Part shown: positions 10,870-19,954 of the stretch, piece after piece | Position numbering within the stretch: position 1 is the first letter of the stretch | Layout: each line of letters opens with the position of its first letter | Assembly: GCF_010614725.1 (NCBI RefSeq) | Contig: NZ_JAAEHL010000004.1 | Span: 372,001-436,000, forward strand | DNA length: 64,000 nt | DNA from: Flavobacterium ajazii | Lineage (GTDB): Bacteria; Bacteroidota; Bacteroidia; Flavobacteriales; Flavobacteriaceae | Reading direction: 5' to 3' | Position numbers and translations under genes: made by a program | The notes under the pieces: model-generated | The model's input: the letters and a program-made list of their open reading frames with translations, nothing else | Told to the model about the DNA's origin: nothing | Databases searched by the model: none

Positions 10870-11626
10870 TATAGGAGATAAAACCTTTAATTCCCGCTTA
10901 TTTTTGGGAACAGGTAAATTTGGTTCTAACCTGCAGATGGAAGAAGCCATTTTAGCTTCAGAAAGCGAATTGGTCACAGTCGCCTTAAAACGCATTGATC
11001 TCGAAACAGATACAGATGCTGTTTTATCACATTTACAACATCCAAACATCAATTTATTACCTAATACATCAGGTGCCAGAAATGCAAAGGAAGCTGTTTT
11101 TGCATCTCAACTGGCGCGTGAAGCTCTCGAAACCAACTGGGTAAAACTTGAAATTCATCCGGATCCGAAATATTTAATGCCAGATCCCATTGAGACTTTA
11201 AAAGCTACTGAAGAATTGGCTAAACTTGGCTTTTTTGTTCTGCCGTATATTCACGCTGATCCTGTTTTATGCAAACATCTGGAAAATGCAGGAACCACTG
11301 CAGTCATGCCTTTGGGTTCGCCGATTGGAAGCAACAAAGGCTTAAAAACAATTGATTTTTTAGAAATTATTATTGAACAAAGTACAGTTCCTGTGATTAT
11401 TGATGCTGGAATTGGTGCTCCCTCAGACGCTGCAAAAGCCATGGAAATTGGTGCTGATGCCGTTTTGGTCAATACTGCAATTGCTGTTGCAGGAAATCCA
11501 AAGTTAATGGCTGAAGCTTTTAAAGAAGCAGTAATTGCAGGAAGAAAAGCGTTTGAGGCTAAAGTCGCTAATCAGCAAAATTATGCTGTGGCTTCCAGTC
11601 CTTTGACTTCTTTTCTTTATGAATAA
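10850..11626 (+). CDS. thiG: Thiazole synthase ThiG
   Basis: ThiG builds the thiazole phosphate ring from deoxyxylulose 5-phosphate, dehydroglycine and ThiS thiocarboxylate. The 258-residue protein has [10 protein letters not shown] at the N-terminus, VTVALKRID with the Schiff-base region, [26 protein letters not shown] and the phosphate-binding [20 protein letters not shown]. Length is normal. It overlaps thiE upstream. Downstream the operon is interrupted by a 0.5-kb cassette before thiH, its partner. Confidence 0.96.
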   Translation: MQTSLFNIGDKTFNSRLFLGTGKFGSNLQMEEAILASESELVTVALKRIDLETDTDAVLSHLQHPNINLLPNTSGARNAKEAVFASQLAREALETNWVKLEIHPDPKYLMPDPIETLKATEELAKLGFFVLPYIHADPVLCKHLENAGTTAVMPLGSPIGSNKGLKTIDFLEIIIEQSTVPVIIDAGIGAPSDAAKAMEIGADAVLVNTAIAVAGNPKLMAEAFKEAVIAGRKAFEAKVANQQNYAVASSPLTSFLYE

Positions 11627-11633
11627 ATTTTGA

Positions 11634-11663
11634 CTCTCGCAGATTTTGGAGATTGAGCTGATT
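11634..11663 (+). repeat. Left inverted repeat of the GxxExxY cassette
   Basis: This 30-base arm starts CTCTCGCAGATTTTGG. Its reverse complement matches the right arm at 12110-12139 in 26 of 30 positions, and the outermost 15 bases are identical. It lies 8 bases after the thiG stop codon. Confidence 0.85.
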
Positions 11664-11702
11664 ATTTTCTGGAATACCCAAATAAAAAGTAAGATTTTTC
11701 AT

Positions 11703-11710
11703 TATTTTTG
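11703..11710 (+). promoter_or_regulatory. Possible -7 element of the GxxExxY gene
   Basis: TATTTTTG fits TAnnTTTG and lies 23 bases before the ATG. No TTG is seen at the -33 position, so the call is weak. If real, the cassette carries its own promoter independent of the riboswitch. Confidence 0.35.
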
Positions 11711-11733
11711 TTGTTTACATCAAAAATAATTTT

Positions 11734-12111
11734 ATGACTGAAAATGAAATTTCATATCAAATAAGAGGATCAATTTTTAAAGTTTACAATACACTTGGTC
11801 CTGGCTTATTAGAATCAATTTATGAATGTGCTTTATTTTATCAATTAAAAAAAGACGGGCTAAATGTTATTAAACAGATTGATGTACCTGTTAAGTACGG
11901 CGACGTATACTTAGATATTAATTTTCGATTAGACTTATTAGTAGAAGACAAAGTAATTGTAGAATTAAAATCTATTGACGAAATTAAATCTATCCATTTT
12001 AAACAATTAAATACTTATTTAAAATTGACAAATAAAAAATTAGGGTTGTTAGTCAATTTTAATTGTGGAAATATTCTCGATAATATTCATCGAGTAGTAA
12101 ATAAAATATAA
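11734..12111 (+). CDS. GxxExxY protein (PD-(D/E)XK nuclease-like fold)
   Basis: The 125-residue protein carries the name-giving motif GLLESIY (Gly24, Glu27, Tyr30). It also has Asp67 in FRLDLL, Glu77-Leu-Lys79 in VELKS, and Gln91 with Tyr95 in KQLNTYLK. That D...ExK...Q...Y order is the arrangement of PD-(D/E)XK nucleases, so nuclease chemistry is possible but unproven for this family. It lies between thiG and thiH, where no thiamine function is expected. The stop codon overlaps the first bases of the right inverted repeat, making a compact 506-base cassette of two arms and one gene. I infer a mobile or selfish unit. Confidence 0.88.
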   Translation: MTENEISYQIRGSIFKVYNTLGPGLLESIYECALFYQLKKDGLNVIKQIDVPVKYGDVYLDINFRLDLLVEDKVIVELKSIDEIKSIHFKQLNTYLKLTNKKLGLLVNFNCGNILDNIHRVVNKI

Positions 12112-12139
12112 TCTGCGCGATCTGCAAAATCTGCGAGAG
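12110..12139 (+). repeat. Right inverted repeat of the GxxExxY cassette
   Basis: The 30-base arm reads AATCTGCGCGATCTGCAAAA then TCTGCGAGAG. It contains three ATCTGC units, the same unit seen in the intergenic repeat near 57995-58012. It overlaps the GxxExxY stop and ends 14 bases before the thiH ATG. Confidence 0.85.
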
Positions 12140-12153
12140 AAACCAAAATAAAA

Positions 12154-13275
12154 ATGAAAACATTCAAATCTATTTTTGAACAATACAATTGGGATTCCAT
12201 TCAATCAAAAATATACCAAACCACATCAAAAGATGTTGAATATTCTTTAGCTAAAACCAAAAGAAATCTCGATGACTTTCTGGTTTTGATTTCACCGACT
12301 GCTCAGCCTTATTTGGAGCAAATGGCACAGGAATGCCATGAAATTACCAAAAAACGTTTTGGCAAAACCATTCAGATGTATGCGCCGCTTTATTTAAGCA
12401 ATGAATGCCAAAACATTTGTACTTATTGCGGTTTTAGTCTGGACAATAAAATTAAGCGAAAAACACTTTTGGACTCAGAGATAAAACTGGAAGTTGAAGC
12501 ACTAAAAAATACAGGATTTGATCATGTCTTATTGGTTACCGGCGAAGCTAATTACACTGTAAATATTAATTATTTTCTGAATGCAATTAATTTAATTAGA
12601 GAACAATTTTCGATTATTTCTGTTGAAGTTCAGCCACTTTCAACCGAAGAATACCAACGTTTACACGAAGCTGGCGTATATTCTGTTTTGGTTTATCAGG
12701 AAACGTATCATCAGGAAGTTTACAAAAAATACCATACCAAAGGCAAGAAATCAAATTTCGATTACAGACTTGAAACTCCAGACCGAATTGGAAATGCGGG
12801 AATTCATAAAATAGGTTTGGGTGTTTTATTGGGACTCGAAGACTGGCGCACCGACAGCTTCTTCAATGCTCTGCATTTGGATTATCTTCAAAAGAAATAC
12901 TGGCAGACCAAATATTCGGTTTCTTTCCCCAGATTGCGTCCTGCAGAAGGCATCATCGAACCTAATTTTATTATGGATGACAAAGACCTGACACAATTAA
13001 TCTGCGCTTATCGTTTGTGGAATGAAGATCTGGAAATTTCTATTTCAACTCGTGAAAACGAAAAATTCCGAAATCATATTATTCCGATTGGCGTTACCAG
13101 CATGAGTGCGGGTTCTAAAACAAATCCTGGTGGTTATGTTGTTGATAAACAAACTCTGGAACAATTCGAAATCAGTGATGAACGTTCTGCAGAAGAAATC
13201 AAACAAATTATAAAAAAATCAGGCTACGAACCCGTTTTGAAAGACTGGGACAGAAGCTTTAGTCATCAGATCTAA
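12154..13275 (+). CDS. thiH: 2-iminoacetate synthase ThiH
   Basis: ThiH is a radical SAM enzyme that cleaves tyrosine to dehydroglycine (2-iminoacetate), the glycine unit for ThiG in organisms without ThiO. The 373-residue protein has the cluster motif CQNICTYCGF (CxxxCxxC) near residue 89 and the conserved LLVTGEANYTVN and SVEVQPLSTEEY segments, followed by the C-terminal TSMSAGSKTNPGGY region. Length is normal. It is separated from thiG by the inserted cassette but remains in the same orientation, so operon continuity depends on read-through. Confidence 0.96.
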   Translation: MKTFKSIFEQYNWDSIQSKIYQTTSKDVEYSLAKTKRNLDDFLVLISPTAQPYLEQMAQECHEITKKRFGKTIQMYAPLYLSNECQNICTYCGFSLDNKIKRKTLLDSEIKLEVEALKNTGFDHVLLVTGEANYTVNINYFLNAINLIREQFSIISVEVQPLSTEEYQRLHEAGVYSVLVYQETYHQEVYKKYHTKGKKSNFDYRLETPDRIGNAGIHKIGLGVLLGLEDWRTDSFFNALHLDYLQKKYWQTKYSVSFPRLRPAEGIIEPNFIMDDKDLTQLICAYRLWNEDLEISISTRENEKFRNHIIPIGVTSMSAGSKTNPGGYVVDKQTLEQFEISDERSAEEIKQIIKKSGYEPVLKDWDRSFSHQI

Positions 13276-13294
13276 TATTTTACATTTCACAGTA

Positions 13295-14005
13295 ATGAGC
13301 ATTATAAAAGAATTTTTACGTTACAGCAGACAAACCATCTTACCGGAAATTGGCGACGAAGGTCAGGAAAAACTCAAAAAGGCAAAAGTTCTGGTTATTG
13401 GAGCCGGAGGTTTAGGATGCCCTATTTTACAATATATTGCTACCGCCGGGGTAGGTTTTATTGGAATAATGGATTTTGATACTATCGAAATCCACAATCT
13501 TCACAGGCAGATTTTATATACTGAAAGCGAAATTGGTCAGCAGAAAGCAATTGTAGCCCAAAATATTGTTTCGAAACTAAATCCCTTAATTCAGGCTGAA
13601 GCTATTTCTGAAAAATTAACGATTGAAAATGCAGCCCAGATAATTAAACAATATGATGTTATTGTAGACGGCTCAGATAATTTTGCAACCCGTTATCTGG
13701 TAAACGACACTTGTGTTAATTTAAAAAAACCTCTGGTGTATGGAAGTATTTTAAAATTCGAAGGCCAGGTAGCTGTTTTTAATCATAACGGAAGTAAAAA
13801 TCTCCGTGATTTGTTTCCTGAAATGCCAGATGCGAAGAATGTTCCAAATTGTAATTTAAATGGAGTTCTGGGTACTTTACCTGGAATTATCGGCACGATG
13901 ATGGCACATGAAACACTAAAATTAATTTTGGATTTACCTTCTTTAAATAATGAACTGGTACTTTTTAATACTCTGGATTGGGGCTTTACAAAAATTAATT
14001 TTTAA
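13295..14005 (+). CDS. thiF: ThiF/MoeB-type adenylyltransferase
   Basis: This E1-like enzyme adenylates the C-terminal glycine of ThiS. The 236-residue protein has the nucleotide-binding VLVIGAGGLGCPILQYIA, IEIHNLHRQILY and VDGSDNFATRYLVND. The zinc-binding CxxC pairs of classical MoeB are absent; only PNCNLNGVLG remains of that region. It also lacks the rhodanese domain of longer MoeB proteins. Position as the last gene of the thiamine operon favours ThiF over MoeB. It is convergent with the MOSC gene and their ends overlap by 4 bases. Confidence 0.9.
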   Translation: MSIIKEFLRYSRQTILPEIGDEGQEKLKKAKVLVIGAGGLGCPILQYIATAGVGFIGIMDFDTIEIHNLHRQILYTESEIGQQKAIVAQNIVSKLNPLIQAEAISEKLTIENAAQIIKQYDVIVDGSDNFATRYLVNDTCVNLKKPLVYGSILKFEGQVAVFNHNGSKNLRDLFPEMPDAKNVPNCNLNGVLGTLPGIIGTMMAHETLKLILDLPSLNNELVLFNTLDWGFTKINF

Positions 14006-14796
14006 AAAACAACTTCATCACCAACCTGAATTATTCCAGGATTCAAACCTACTATATTGGTTCCGAATAAAACAGAATTGTTGAAATTCCTGTACTTACT
14101 CAATGTTTTTAGGGGTTCTTTTTTCACAATTCCACTCTGCGGATCATTGTTAACCATAATACATCTTCCGCAGGGTTTTACATTTTTAAAGTGAACTTCT
14201 CCAATTTTAAAATGTTCAAAATCATCTTCTTCATGGGGATTTTTGCTGCTGATAACAATATTGGGACGGAATCTTCTTATGGTAATTTTTTCTTCTAATT
14301 TATCATTCAGAAAATCTAAGCTTTTTGTTCCGATTAGTAAGTATGGATACGCATCGGCAAAACTGACATTATAGGTTTCTTTGGATCTTGAACTTTCGTG
14401 CTTGCGGTCTCCTGCCTTAATTATTTTTACCAATTTACATTCAAATCCTAAATGATCACTAAACCATTTTGAAGTCGCTTTATTTACTTCGAAAACAAAA
14501 CTTTTATCATCCCATACTTTTGTGTAAATCTGATCATCTAAGTGTTCACTGATTGAAAATTCATGTTTCTGATCCTGAAAAGTAACTGTAATTTTTCCAT
14601 CTGAGATTTGAGGATAAAACTGACTCATTATTGGATATTCACGCTGTGTGATATGCTGATTATCTGAGTCCAGCAACATCCATCTGCGGTCATTTTCAAA
14701 ACCCATTTCTTCAGCAAAAGCCTTTTGACAGCTAATTCCGGCAAGACTTTTTATCGGATAAATATAAATTTCTTTTACAATGTAAACAGCACTCAT
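14002..14796 (-). CDS. MOSC domain-containing protein
   Basis: The protein of about 264 residues has an N-terminal MOSC beta-barrel domain (EIYIYPIKSLAGIS, then FENDRRWMLLD) and a C-terminal MOSC domain with FRPNIVIS and the conserved VKPCGRCIMVNNDPQSG, containing the cysteine that binds molybdenum cofactor or sulfur in this family (mARC/YcbX-like). It probably handles molybdopterin-linked reduction of N-hydroxylated compounds; the substrate is unknown. I chose the ATG at 14796, one base after the aat stop, over an in-frame GTG at 14805. Confidence 0.88.
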   Translation of the reverse strand: MSAVYIVKEIYIYPIKSLAGISCQKAFAEEMGFENDRRWMLLDSDNQHITQREYPIMSQFYPQISDGKITVTFQDQKHEFSISEHLDDQIYTKVWDDKSFVFEVNKATSKWFSDHLGFECKLVKIIKAGDRKHESSRSKETYNVSFADAYPYLLIGTKSLDFLNDKLEEKITIRRFRPNIVISSKNPHEEDDFEHFKIGEVHFKNVKPCGRCIMVNNDPQSGIVKKEPLKTLSKYRNFNNSVLFGTNIVGLNPGIIQVGDEVVF

Positions 14797-14797
14797 T

Positions 14798-15436
14798 TTA
14801 TTCACTTTTTAAAATAGACATAAAATCGTCACGATCAATTTCCCGGCAGCCTAAGCTATCTAAATGCGGATTATAAACCTGACAATCCAGCAATTTATAA
14901 TTTTCATTTTTTAAATGTTTCACCAAAGATATAAAAGCCACTTTTGAAGCATTTGAAACCTTGGAAAACATACTTTCTCCACAAAAAACATGACCTAAAT
15001 CTACTCCGTATAAACCGCCAACCAAAACCTCATCCTGCCAAACCTCAACCGATTTAGCAATTCCCTGATTATGAAGCTCACAATACGATTCGATTATTTC
15101 GTCCGAAATCCATGTTCCATCCTGACCATCACGTAATATTTGCTGACAATTCAAAATTACATCTTTAAAACAGGTATTAAAAGTAACGGTAAACAGATTA
15201 CGATTCAAAATGTTACGCATACTCTTGGACACAACCAATTCATCCAGAAATAAAACCATACGTGGATTTGGTGCCCACCAAAGAATCGATTCTCCTTCAT
15301 TAAACCATGGAAAAATTCCTCTTTTGTAAGCAAGTTTAAGCCGTTCAGGGCTTAAATCGCCTCCAACAGCCAAAATCCCTTCTTCATCAGCTTCTGAAAC
15401 AGGAGGAAAATATAAATTATCAAATAAAAAATACAT
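14798..15436 (-). CDS. aat: Leucyl/phenylalanyl-tRNA-protein transferase
   Basis: Aat adds Leu or Phe to N-terminal Arg or Lys of proteins, marking them for ClpAP degradation by the N-end rule. The 212-residue sequence has all landmarks: FPPVSEADEEGILAVGGDLS, YKRGIFPWFNEGESILWWAP, GQDGTWISDEIIESYCELH, GGLYGVDLGHVFCGESMFS and LLDCQVYNPHLDSLGCREI. The ATG at 15436 is favoured because an upstream TTG would add only five atypical residues. It is directly followed by the MOSC gene. Confidence 0.96.
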   Translation of the reverse strand: MYFLFDNLYFPPVSEADEEGILAVGGDLSPERLKLAYKRGIFPWFNEGESILWWAPNPRMVLFLDELVVSKSMRNILNRNLFTVTFNTCFKDVILNCQQILRDGQDGTWISDEIIESYCELHNQGIAKSVEVWQDEVLVGGLYGVDLGHVFCGESMFSKVSNASKVAFISLVKHLKNENYKLLDCQVYNPHLDSLGCREIDRDDFMSILKSE

Positions 15437-15490
15437 TTTTAAAATTTCCAAACATTAATGAAATTCCAATTCTCTCAATATTTTCAAAAA

Positions 15491-15539
15491 CAAAATTCCA
15501 AATTCCAATATATTGATGAAATTGGAATTTGGAATTTTA
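15491..15539. terminator. Hairpin terminator, GGAATTTGGAATTT repeat family
   Basis: AAAATTCCAAATTCCAATA and its complement around ATTGGAATTTGGAATTTT form a long stem with a short loop. It lies just downstream of the DUF3127 gene on the minus strand. The same arm sequence recurs near 23422, 33527 and 55283. Confidence 0.6.
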
Positions 15540-15559
15540 ATTTTTTGTAATTTAAACTT

Positions 15560-15931
15560 TTAGAATGGCAAATCGTCCGGTTCGTCTTCGTTTAAATTTG
15601 TAGCAGGTGCAAAAGCTTCTGCAGCAGGTACTGGTGGCGTCTGCGCTGGCCCTTCAGGAGCTAGTCTTTCGATTCTCCATCCCTGAATACTATTGAAATA
15701 TCTGGTTTCTCCTTGTGGATTAACCCATTCTCTTCCTCTTAAATTGATAGAAACTTTTACAGCCTCACCTTGTTTGTAGCTACTTAATAAATCGCATTTA
15801 TCTTGTGTAAATTCGATTAAAATATGTTGTGGATACTGCTCTTCTGTAGTAACAACTAATTCTCTTTTTTTGAATGAGGCACTAACTTGCTGCTCCGGAT
15901 TAACCACTTTTACTTTTCCTGTAACTTCCAT
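15560..15931 (-). CDS. DUF3127 domain-containing protein (OB-fold-like)
   Basis: The 123-residue protein matches the DUF3127 family, widespread in Bacteroidota: MEVTGKVKVVNPEQQVSAS, then TEEQYPQHILIEFTQDKCDL and NLRGREWVNPQGETRYFNSI, ending in a proline/alanine-rich acidic tail (NEDEPDDLPF). The acidic C-terminal tail and small beta-rich body resemble single-strand DNA-binding proteins, whose tails also end in DDLPF-like residues. A nucleic-acid-binding role is a reasonable guess but is not established here. Confidence 0.85.
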   Translation of the reverse strand: MEVTGKVKVVNPEQQVSASFKKRELVVTTEEQYPQHILIEFTQDKCDLLSSYKQGEAVKVSINLRGREWVNPQGETRYFNSIQGWRIERLAPEGPAQTPPVPAAEAFAPATNLNEDEPDDLPF

Positions 15932-15962
15932 CTTCTGTCTATATTAATTATTGTTTCTTTTC

Positions 15963-16838
15963 TTATTTCTTTGCCAAAAGCACTTTCCATGCTGATGAAA
16001 TATTCCCTTTATCAAGGTATTTTTTGGCTTCCAAATGTATTTTTTGCTGATCATCAGAGCTTAAAACTCCTTTTACAGAAAAATTTTCTTTCACAAATAT
16101 ACTAACTTCTTCTGTTGTAGGCAAGGCTTCTATATTACCTAATTTTCCTAAATCATTACCATTAAAAACAGAGCTTTCCTTGATAAAATTCGGAATAGCA
16201 TCTACTCCGACCCCTAAAGTTGTCAATGGTTTTTCTACTTCAAAAAGCCCCTGATTCGATCTTGAATACCAGTTACTCCCTAATCTCGAAACCAAATCAA
16301 TTTTATGCTGGTCTATTGCTCCGTTTTCATCTAAAACTGACTCGTGAATATGAATTTTTACCACTTCGCAGAGAATCAGATTTCCCGCTCCTCCTTCTGT
16401 TCCCAATGGAATAATCTGAGTAACTTTACATTCAAATTGCACTGGAGATTCTTTAACACGATATGGTTTTACTAAGTCTGATGGTACTTGAGTTAATCCT
16501 GCTTTTATAAATTCGTTTACACCATCTCCATATTCTGTACTTGCCAGTGAAGTCTGCTGTACCAAATCATAATTTACCACATTAATTACGACTTCACGGG
16601 TAGCTTCGGCATTGATTAAGGTATGTTTTACCGTATTGTCACGTACACGCCTCGCAGGAGAAAAAATCAAAATTGGTGGATTGGCACTAAACACATTAAA
16701 GAAACTAAAAGGCGATAAATTAGGAATTCCTTTTGCACTAATTGTGCTGGCAAAAGCAATTGGTCTTGGGCCAACAGCGCTTTGCAGATAGCCTTGTAAT
16801 TTTGCTGTTGGTATCTCTTTTGGATTAATGCTAATCAT
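15963..16838 (-). CDS. Flavin reductase family protein (FMN-binding split barrel)
   Basis: The N-terminal 200 residues form a flavin reductase-like split barrel, with VGPRPIAFASTISAKGIPNL and SPFSFFNVFSANPPI, the FMN-binding segment of the family. It probably binds FMN and acts as a reductase or oxidoreductase in the cytoplasm. The last 90 residues (KPLTTLGVGVDAIPNFIKES onward) are helical and typical of Bacteroidota members. The neighbours do not reveal the substrate. Confidence 0.88.
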   Translation of the reverse strand: MISINPKEIPTAKLQGYLQSAVGPRPIAFASTISAKGIPNLSPFSFFNVFSANPPILIFSPARRVRDNTVKHTLINAEATREVVINVVNYDLVQQTSLASTEYGDGVNEFIKAGLTQVPSDLVKPYRVKESPVQFECKVTQIIPLGTEGGAGNLILCEVVKIHIHESVLDENGAIDQHKIDLVSRLGSNWYSRSNQGLFEVEKPLTTLGVGVDAIPNFIKESSVFNGNDLGKLGNIEALPTTEEVSIFVKENFSVKGVLSSDDQQKIHLEAKKYLDKGNISSAWKVLLAKK

Positions 16839-16998
16839 ATTTTTTCTTTTTAAACCTTTATTATTTCAGCAAATACAAAAGTATAGAAATGGTTTAAGTC
16901 AAAGAAATAGTTTCTCGCTTAAAAACAAAAATCTTTGAACACCCGCAAAATATTAAATGTGTATATTTCGTTATATTTATACCTCAAAAATTTAACTT

Positions 16999-18147
16999 AT
17001 GTTTTTTTCCGAAAGAAGAAATACAACCCGCTGGATTATCATTTTTATATCCTTTTTAATTATTTCTCTGATACTCTGGAATACCTATACTTTTTTTCAA
17101 ATATTTAAAAATGAAGAACGACTGAAAATGAACCTTTGGGCCAGTGCTCAAAAAGCGTTGGTTAATGCTGATGAAAACACTGATCTGGACCTGCCTCTCG
17201 AAATCACAAACAACAACACTACAGTTCCGGTAATGCTGGTAATGTATGATAAGATTATCAGCACCAAAAATGTCCCTGAACATATAATGAATGACAAAAA
17301 AGAATCAATGGCTTTTTTGAACAATCTGAAAAGTGAAAATGACCCTATTATAATTGAATATGCACCCGGAAAATATCATCGGATATATTATGGGAATTCG
17401 GCTCTGCTAAACAAACTGAAATATTATCCAATTGCTTTATTACTGATTATTTTTTTGTTTGGTGCTTTGATTTACAATTTTTACAAGAGCACCAAAATGG
17501 CTACCCAAAACAAACTTTGGGCTGGAATGGCAAAAGAAACAGCACATCAGATCGGCACACCTCTTTCTTCCTTAATTGGCTGGATCGAAATATTAAAAAC
17601 AGAAGATATTGATCAGACAATCACAACAGAAATCGAAAAAGATGTAGAGCGTCTACAGACAATTACAGACCGTTTTTCTAAAATTGGTTCTGTCCCTGTT
17701 TTGGAAGAACATGATATTGTTGCTGAAACCTTAAAAACATACGATTATTTGCAATCTCGTTTTTCTAAACAGGTAACTTTTAGTTATTCAGGTTCAAAAG
17801 AACCTGTTATAGCATTATTTAATCCAACGTTACACAGCTGGACCATTGAAAATCTAGTCAAAAATGCTATTGATGCCATGAGAGGAAAAGGAACTTTAGA
17901 GCTCCAAATAGAGCAGGATGCTCATCATGTAAAAATAAATGTGAAAGATTCCGGTACCGGGATTCCGAAAAACCAGTTCAAAACTATTTTTGAACCCGGT
18001 TTTACCACCAAAAAACGCGGCTGGGGTCTTGGACTTTCTTTAACCAAAAGAATTGTAGAAGAATATCACAGCGGTAGAATCAGAGTTTTGCATTCTGAAA
18101 TAGGCAAAGGAACTACGTTTCAGCTCAAATTCAACAAAATTATTTGA
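16999..18147 (+). CDS. Sensor histidine kinase, orphan
   Basis: The 382-residue protein has two membrane segments (about residues 12-33 and 137-157) framing a periplasmic loop of about 100 residues, then a HisKA-like region with the phospho-acceptor in KETAHQIGTPLSSLIGW. ATPase boxes follow: NLVKNAIDAM (N box), DSGTGIPKNQ (G1), FEPGFTTKKRGWGLGLS (F and G2). No HAMP or PAS domain is evident and no response regulator gene is adjacent, so its partner is unknown. It is convergent with the next gene and overlaps it by 8 bases. Confidence 0.92.
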   Translation: MFFSERRNTTRWIIIFISFLIISLILWNTYTFFQIFKNEERLKMNLWASAQKALVNADENTDLDLPLEITNNNTTVPVMLVMYDKIISTKNVPEHIMNDKKESMAFLNNLKSENDPIIIEYAPGKYHRIYYGNSALLNKLKYYPIALLLIIFLFGALIYNFYKSTKMATQNKLWAGMAKETAHQIGTPLSSLIGWIEILKTEDIDQTITTEIEKDVERLQTITDRFSKIGSVPVLEEHDIVAETLKTYDYLQSRFSKQVTFSYSGSKEPVIALFNPTLHSWTIENLVKNAIDAMRGKGTLELQIEQDAHHVKINVKDSGTGIPKNQFKTIFEPGFTTKKRGWGLGLSLTKRIVEEYHSGRIRVLHSEIGKGTTFQLKFNKII

Positions 18148-19330
18148 CCGTATTGGGCTTCCTGACAAATGGTTTATTAAACATTTCTTTTCTTGCCAGT
18201 TCTGGCTTAGCCAAATATGCATTTACAAATTGTACGTTTTCATCTGCATTTTCCAAAACATTAGAAATTGATTTTTTAAGATTTTCGATATTTTCTTTAT
18301 TAGAACTGTTTTCCTCATTGTCAAACTCAGACAGAGCCTCATTGCACTGAGCTAATAGATCTCTGGGAGCCTGAATTTTTTTCTTAATTTCATCATCAGA
18401 AAGTTTTGGCTGAAATTTTCTGTTTTTATATCTAAGAAATTCATTTAACTGTTTAACAGCTTCATTACTATTAGTTACAATTTCATTAAATTTTCTTCCT
18501 TTCTCTTTTTGTTCTTCGTTTTTCCAGGCTGTTTTTGCATGTATAAAAGCCTGAGAAATATGCTGGTTTTTCAAACCTCCTTTTTCAATGCGCTGAGATA
18601 CCTCAAAAAGTTGCTGAACCTTGGGTATACTTTCGTATCGGACTATTTCTTTTTCAAAATCAAACATTGGTTTCTGTTCACCTGAATAAACTCCCTCCAT
18701 AAATTCCTGATTATTTATAGGATTGTTGAGAAATTGCCATAAATAATCAAATGGCATGTGCGACATAATCATTAATTCCGGGTCAATCTTAAACCAATTA
18801 TTATTAATCTTTCTTATAAAAACCTGATTTACAAAATAACCTGAACCCCAGGTAGAATCAAATAAATACCATTTATTATCAATTCTAGCAGCATTCCAGG
18901 AATGGGGCAAATTGTCTATATTTATTCGGTTTGACTTTGTATAACCCGCTATCACAAAACATTTAATTCCCGCTTTTACAGCTAATACATTAAATATATT
19001 GGAGTAATCAAAACAAACCCCTTTTCGGGTGATAAATGTTCTCTCAATTCTATCGCTAAGACTTTCGTCAAACTTAACCTCAAACATGTTTTCAACATCA
19101 TAACTAATTGTTTTAGCTGTCCAGTAAAAAACTGCCCTTATCTTTTCTGACTCTGTTGCAAAATTTTTATTTATATAACTCCCAATACTATCAATTGACT
19201 GGTTCAACTCTATGGGCATTTGATCCATTTTGGCATCAAGCAAGTCATAGTTTTTCTGATTATTTTTTTGTTTTTTTTGCGCCATTCCAAAAAACACACA
19301 AAAGCAACTAAGGAATAATAAAAATCTCAT
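18140..19330 (-). CDS. Transglutaminase-like domain protein, secreted
   Basis: The 396-residue protein begins with a Sec signal peptide (MRFLLFLSCFCVFFGMAQ). The transglutaminase-like core has a complete Cys-His-Asp triad: RKGVCFDYSNIF, LPHSWNAARID and LFDSTWGSGYF. Such proteins can be proteases, peptidases or cross-linking enzymes; the real reaction is unknown. The C-terminal 150 residues are highly charged and probably helical. It is probably periplasmic or surface exposed. Confidence 0.85.
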   Translation of the reverse strand: MRFLLFLSCFCVFFGMAQKKQKNNQKNYDLLDAKMDQMPIELNQSIDSIGSYINKNFATESEKIRAVFYWTAKTISYDVENMFEVKFDESLSDRIERTFITRKGVCFDYSNIFNVLAVKAGIKCFVIAGYTKSNRINIDNLPHSWNAARIDNKWYLFDSTWGSGYFVNQVFIRKINNNWFKIDPELMIMSHMPFDYLWQFLNNPINNQEFMEGVYSGEQKPMFDFEKEIVRYESIPKVQQLFEVSQRIEKGGLKNQHISQAFIHAKTAWKNEEQKEKGRKFNEIVTNSNEAVKQLNEFLRYKNRKFQPKLSDDEIKKKIQAPRDLLAQCNEALSEFDNEENSSNKENIENLKKSISNVLENADENVQFVNAYLAKPELARKEMFNKPFVRKPNTVK

Positions 19331-19458
19331 ACGGTTATAAACAATATATTAATAGACAACGACAAATATAAGTGATTAAAATTTTAAATTATTAAGATTT
19401 TTACAACAAAAAAACACTCGTAAATTTAAAAAAAATGCAAATCCTATTTCAAAGCATA

Positions 19459-19498
19459 AAAAAATCGTTTAAGAAAATAAATTCTTAAACGATTTTTT
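19459..19498. terminator. Bidirectional terminator
   Basis: AAAAAATCGTTTAAGAA and its exact complement TTCTTAAACGATTTTTT form 17-base arms around a 6-base loop, with a T run on both strands. It lies just downstream of the HIT gene on the minus strand. Confidence 0.85.
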
Positions 19499-19515
19499 AT
19501 TTTAATTTTTAAATC

Positions 19516-19905
19516 TTAAAGATTTGCCTGAATATTTTTCGCCAAAGTTTCAAACTCATCTTTAGAAAGCGATACCTTATTAAGAAATCGCATTTCATCC
19601 ATTTCATTTAACGGAATCAGATGTACGTGTGCATGAGGGACTTCTAAACCCACAACTGCTATCCCCACTCTTTTGCATGGAACAGTTTTCTCTAAAGCAA
19701 TTGCAATCTTTTTAGAAAATTTCATTAAACCTAAATAAAGTTCATCATCTAGATCAAAAATTTTATCGGTTTCCTGTTTCGGAATGCAAAGTGTGTGTCC
19801 TTTGGCATTTGGATTTATGTCTAAAAAAGCTAAAAAATTGTCATCTTCAGCAATTTTATAGGCAGGAATATCTCCGTTTATTATTTTAGTAAATATTGAA
19901 CTCAT
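19516..19905 (-). CDS. HIT family protein (histidine triad hydrolase)
   Basis: The 129-residue protein is a typical HIT nucleotide hydrolase/transferase. The catalytic triad motif is VPHAHVHLIPL (HxHxHxx), preceded by IFTKIINGDIPAYKIAED and FLDINPNAKGHTLCIPK. It likely hydrolyses adenosine 5'-phosphoramidate-type substrates. It is 49 bases downstream of greA on the same strand, an arrangement often seen in Flavobacteriia, so the two are probably cotranscribed and end at the hairpin at 19459-19498. Confidence 0.95.
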   Translation of the reverse strand: MSSIFTKIINGDIPAYKIAEDDNFLAFLDINPNAKGHTLCIPKQETDKIFDLDDELYLGLMKFSKKIAIALEKTVPCKRVGIAVVGLEVPHAHVHLIPLNEMDEMRFLNKVSLSKDEFETLAKNIQANL

Positions 19906-19954
19906 TGTTTATCTGTTTAACTGGTTAGATATTTAACCGATTTAACTACCAAAA

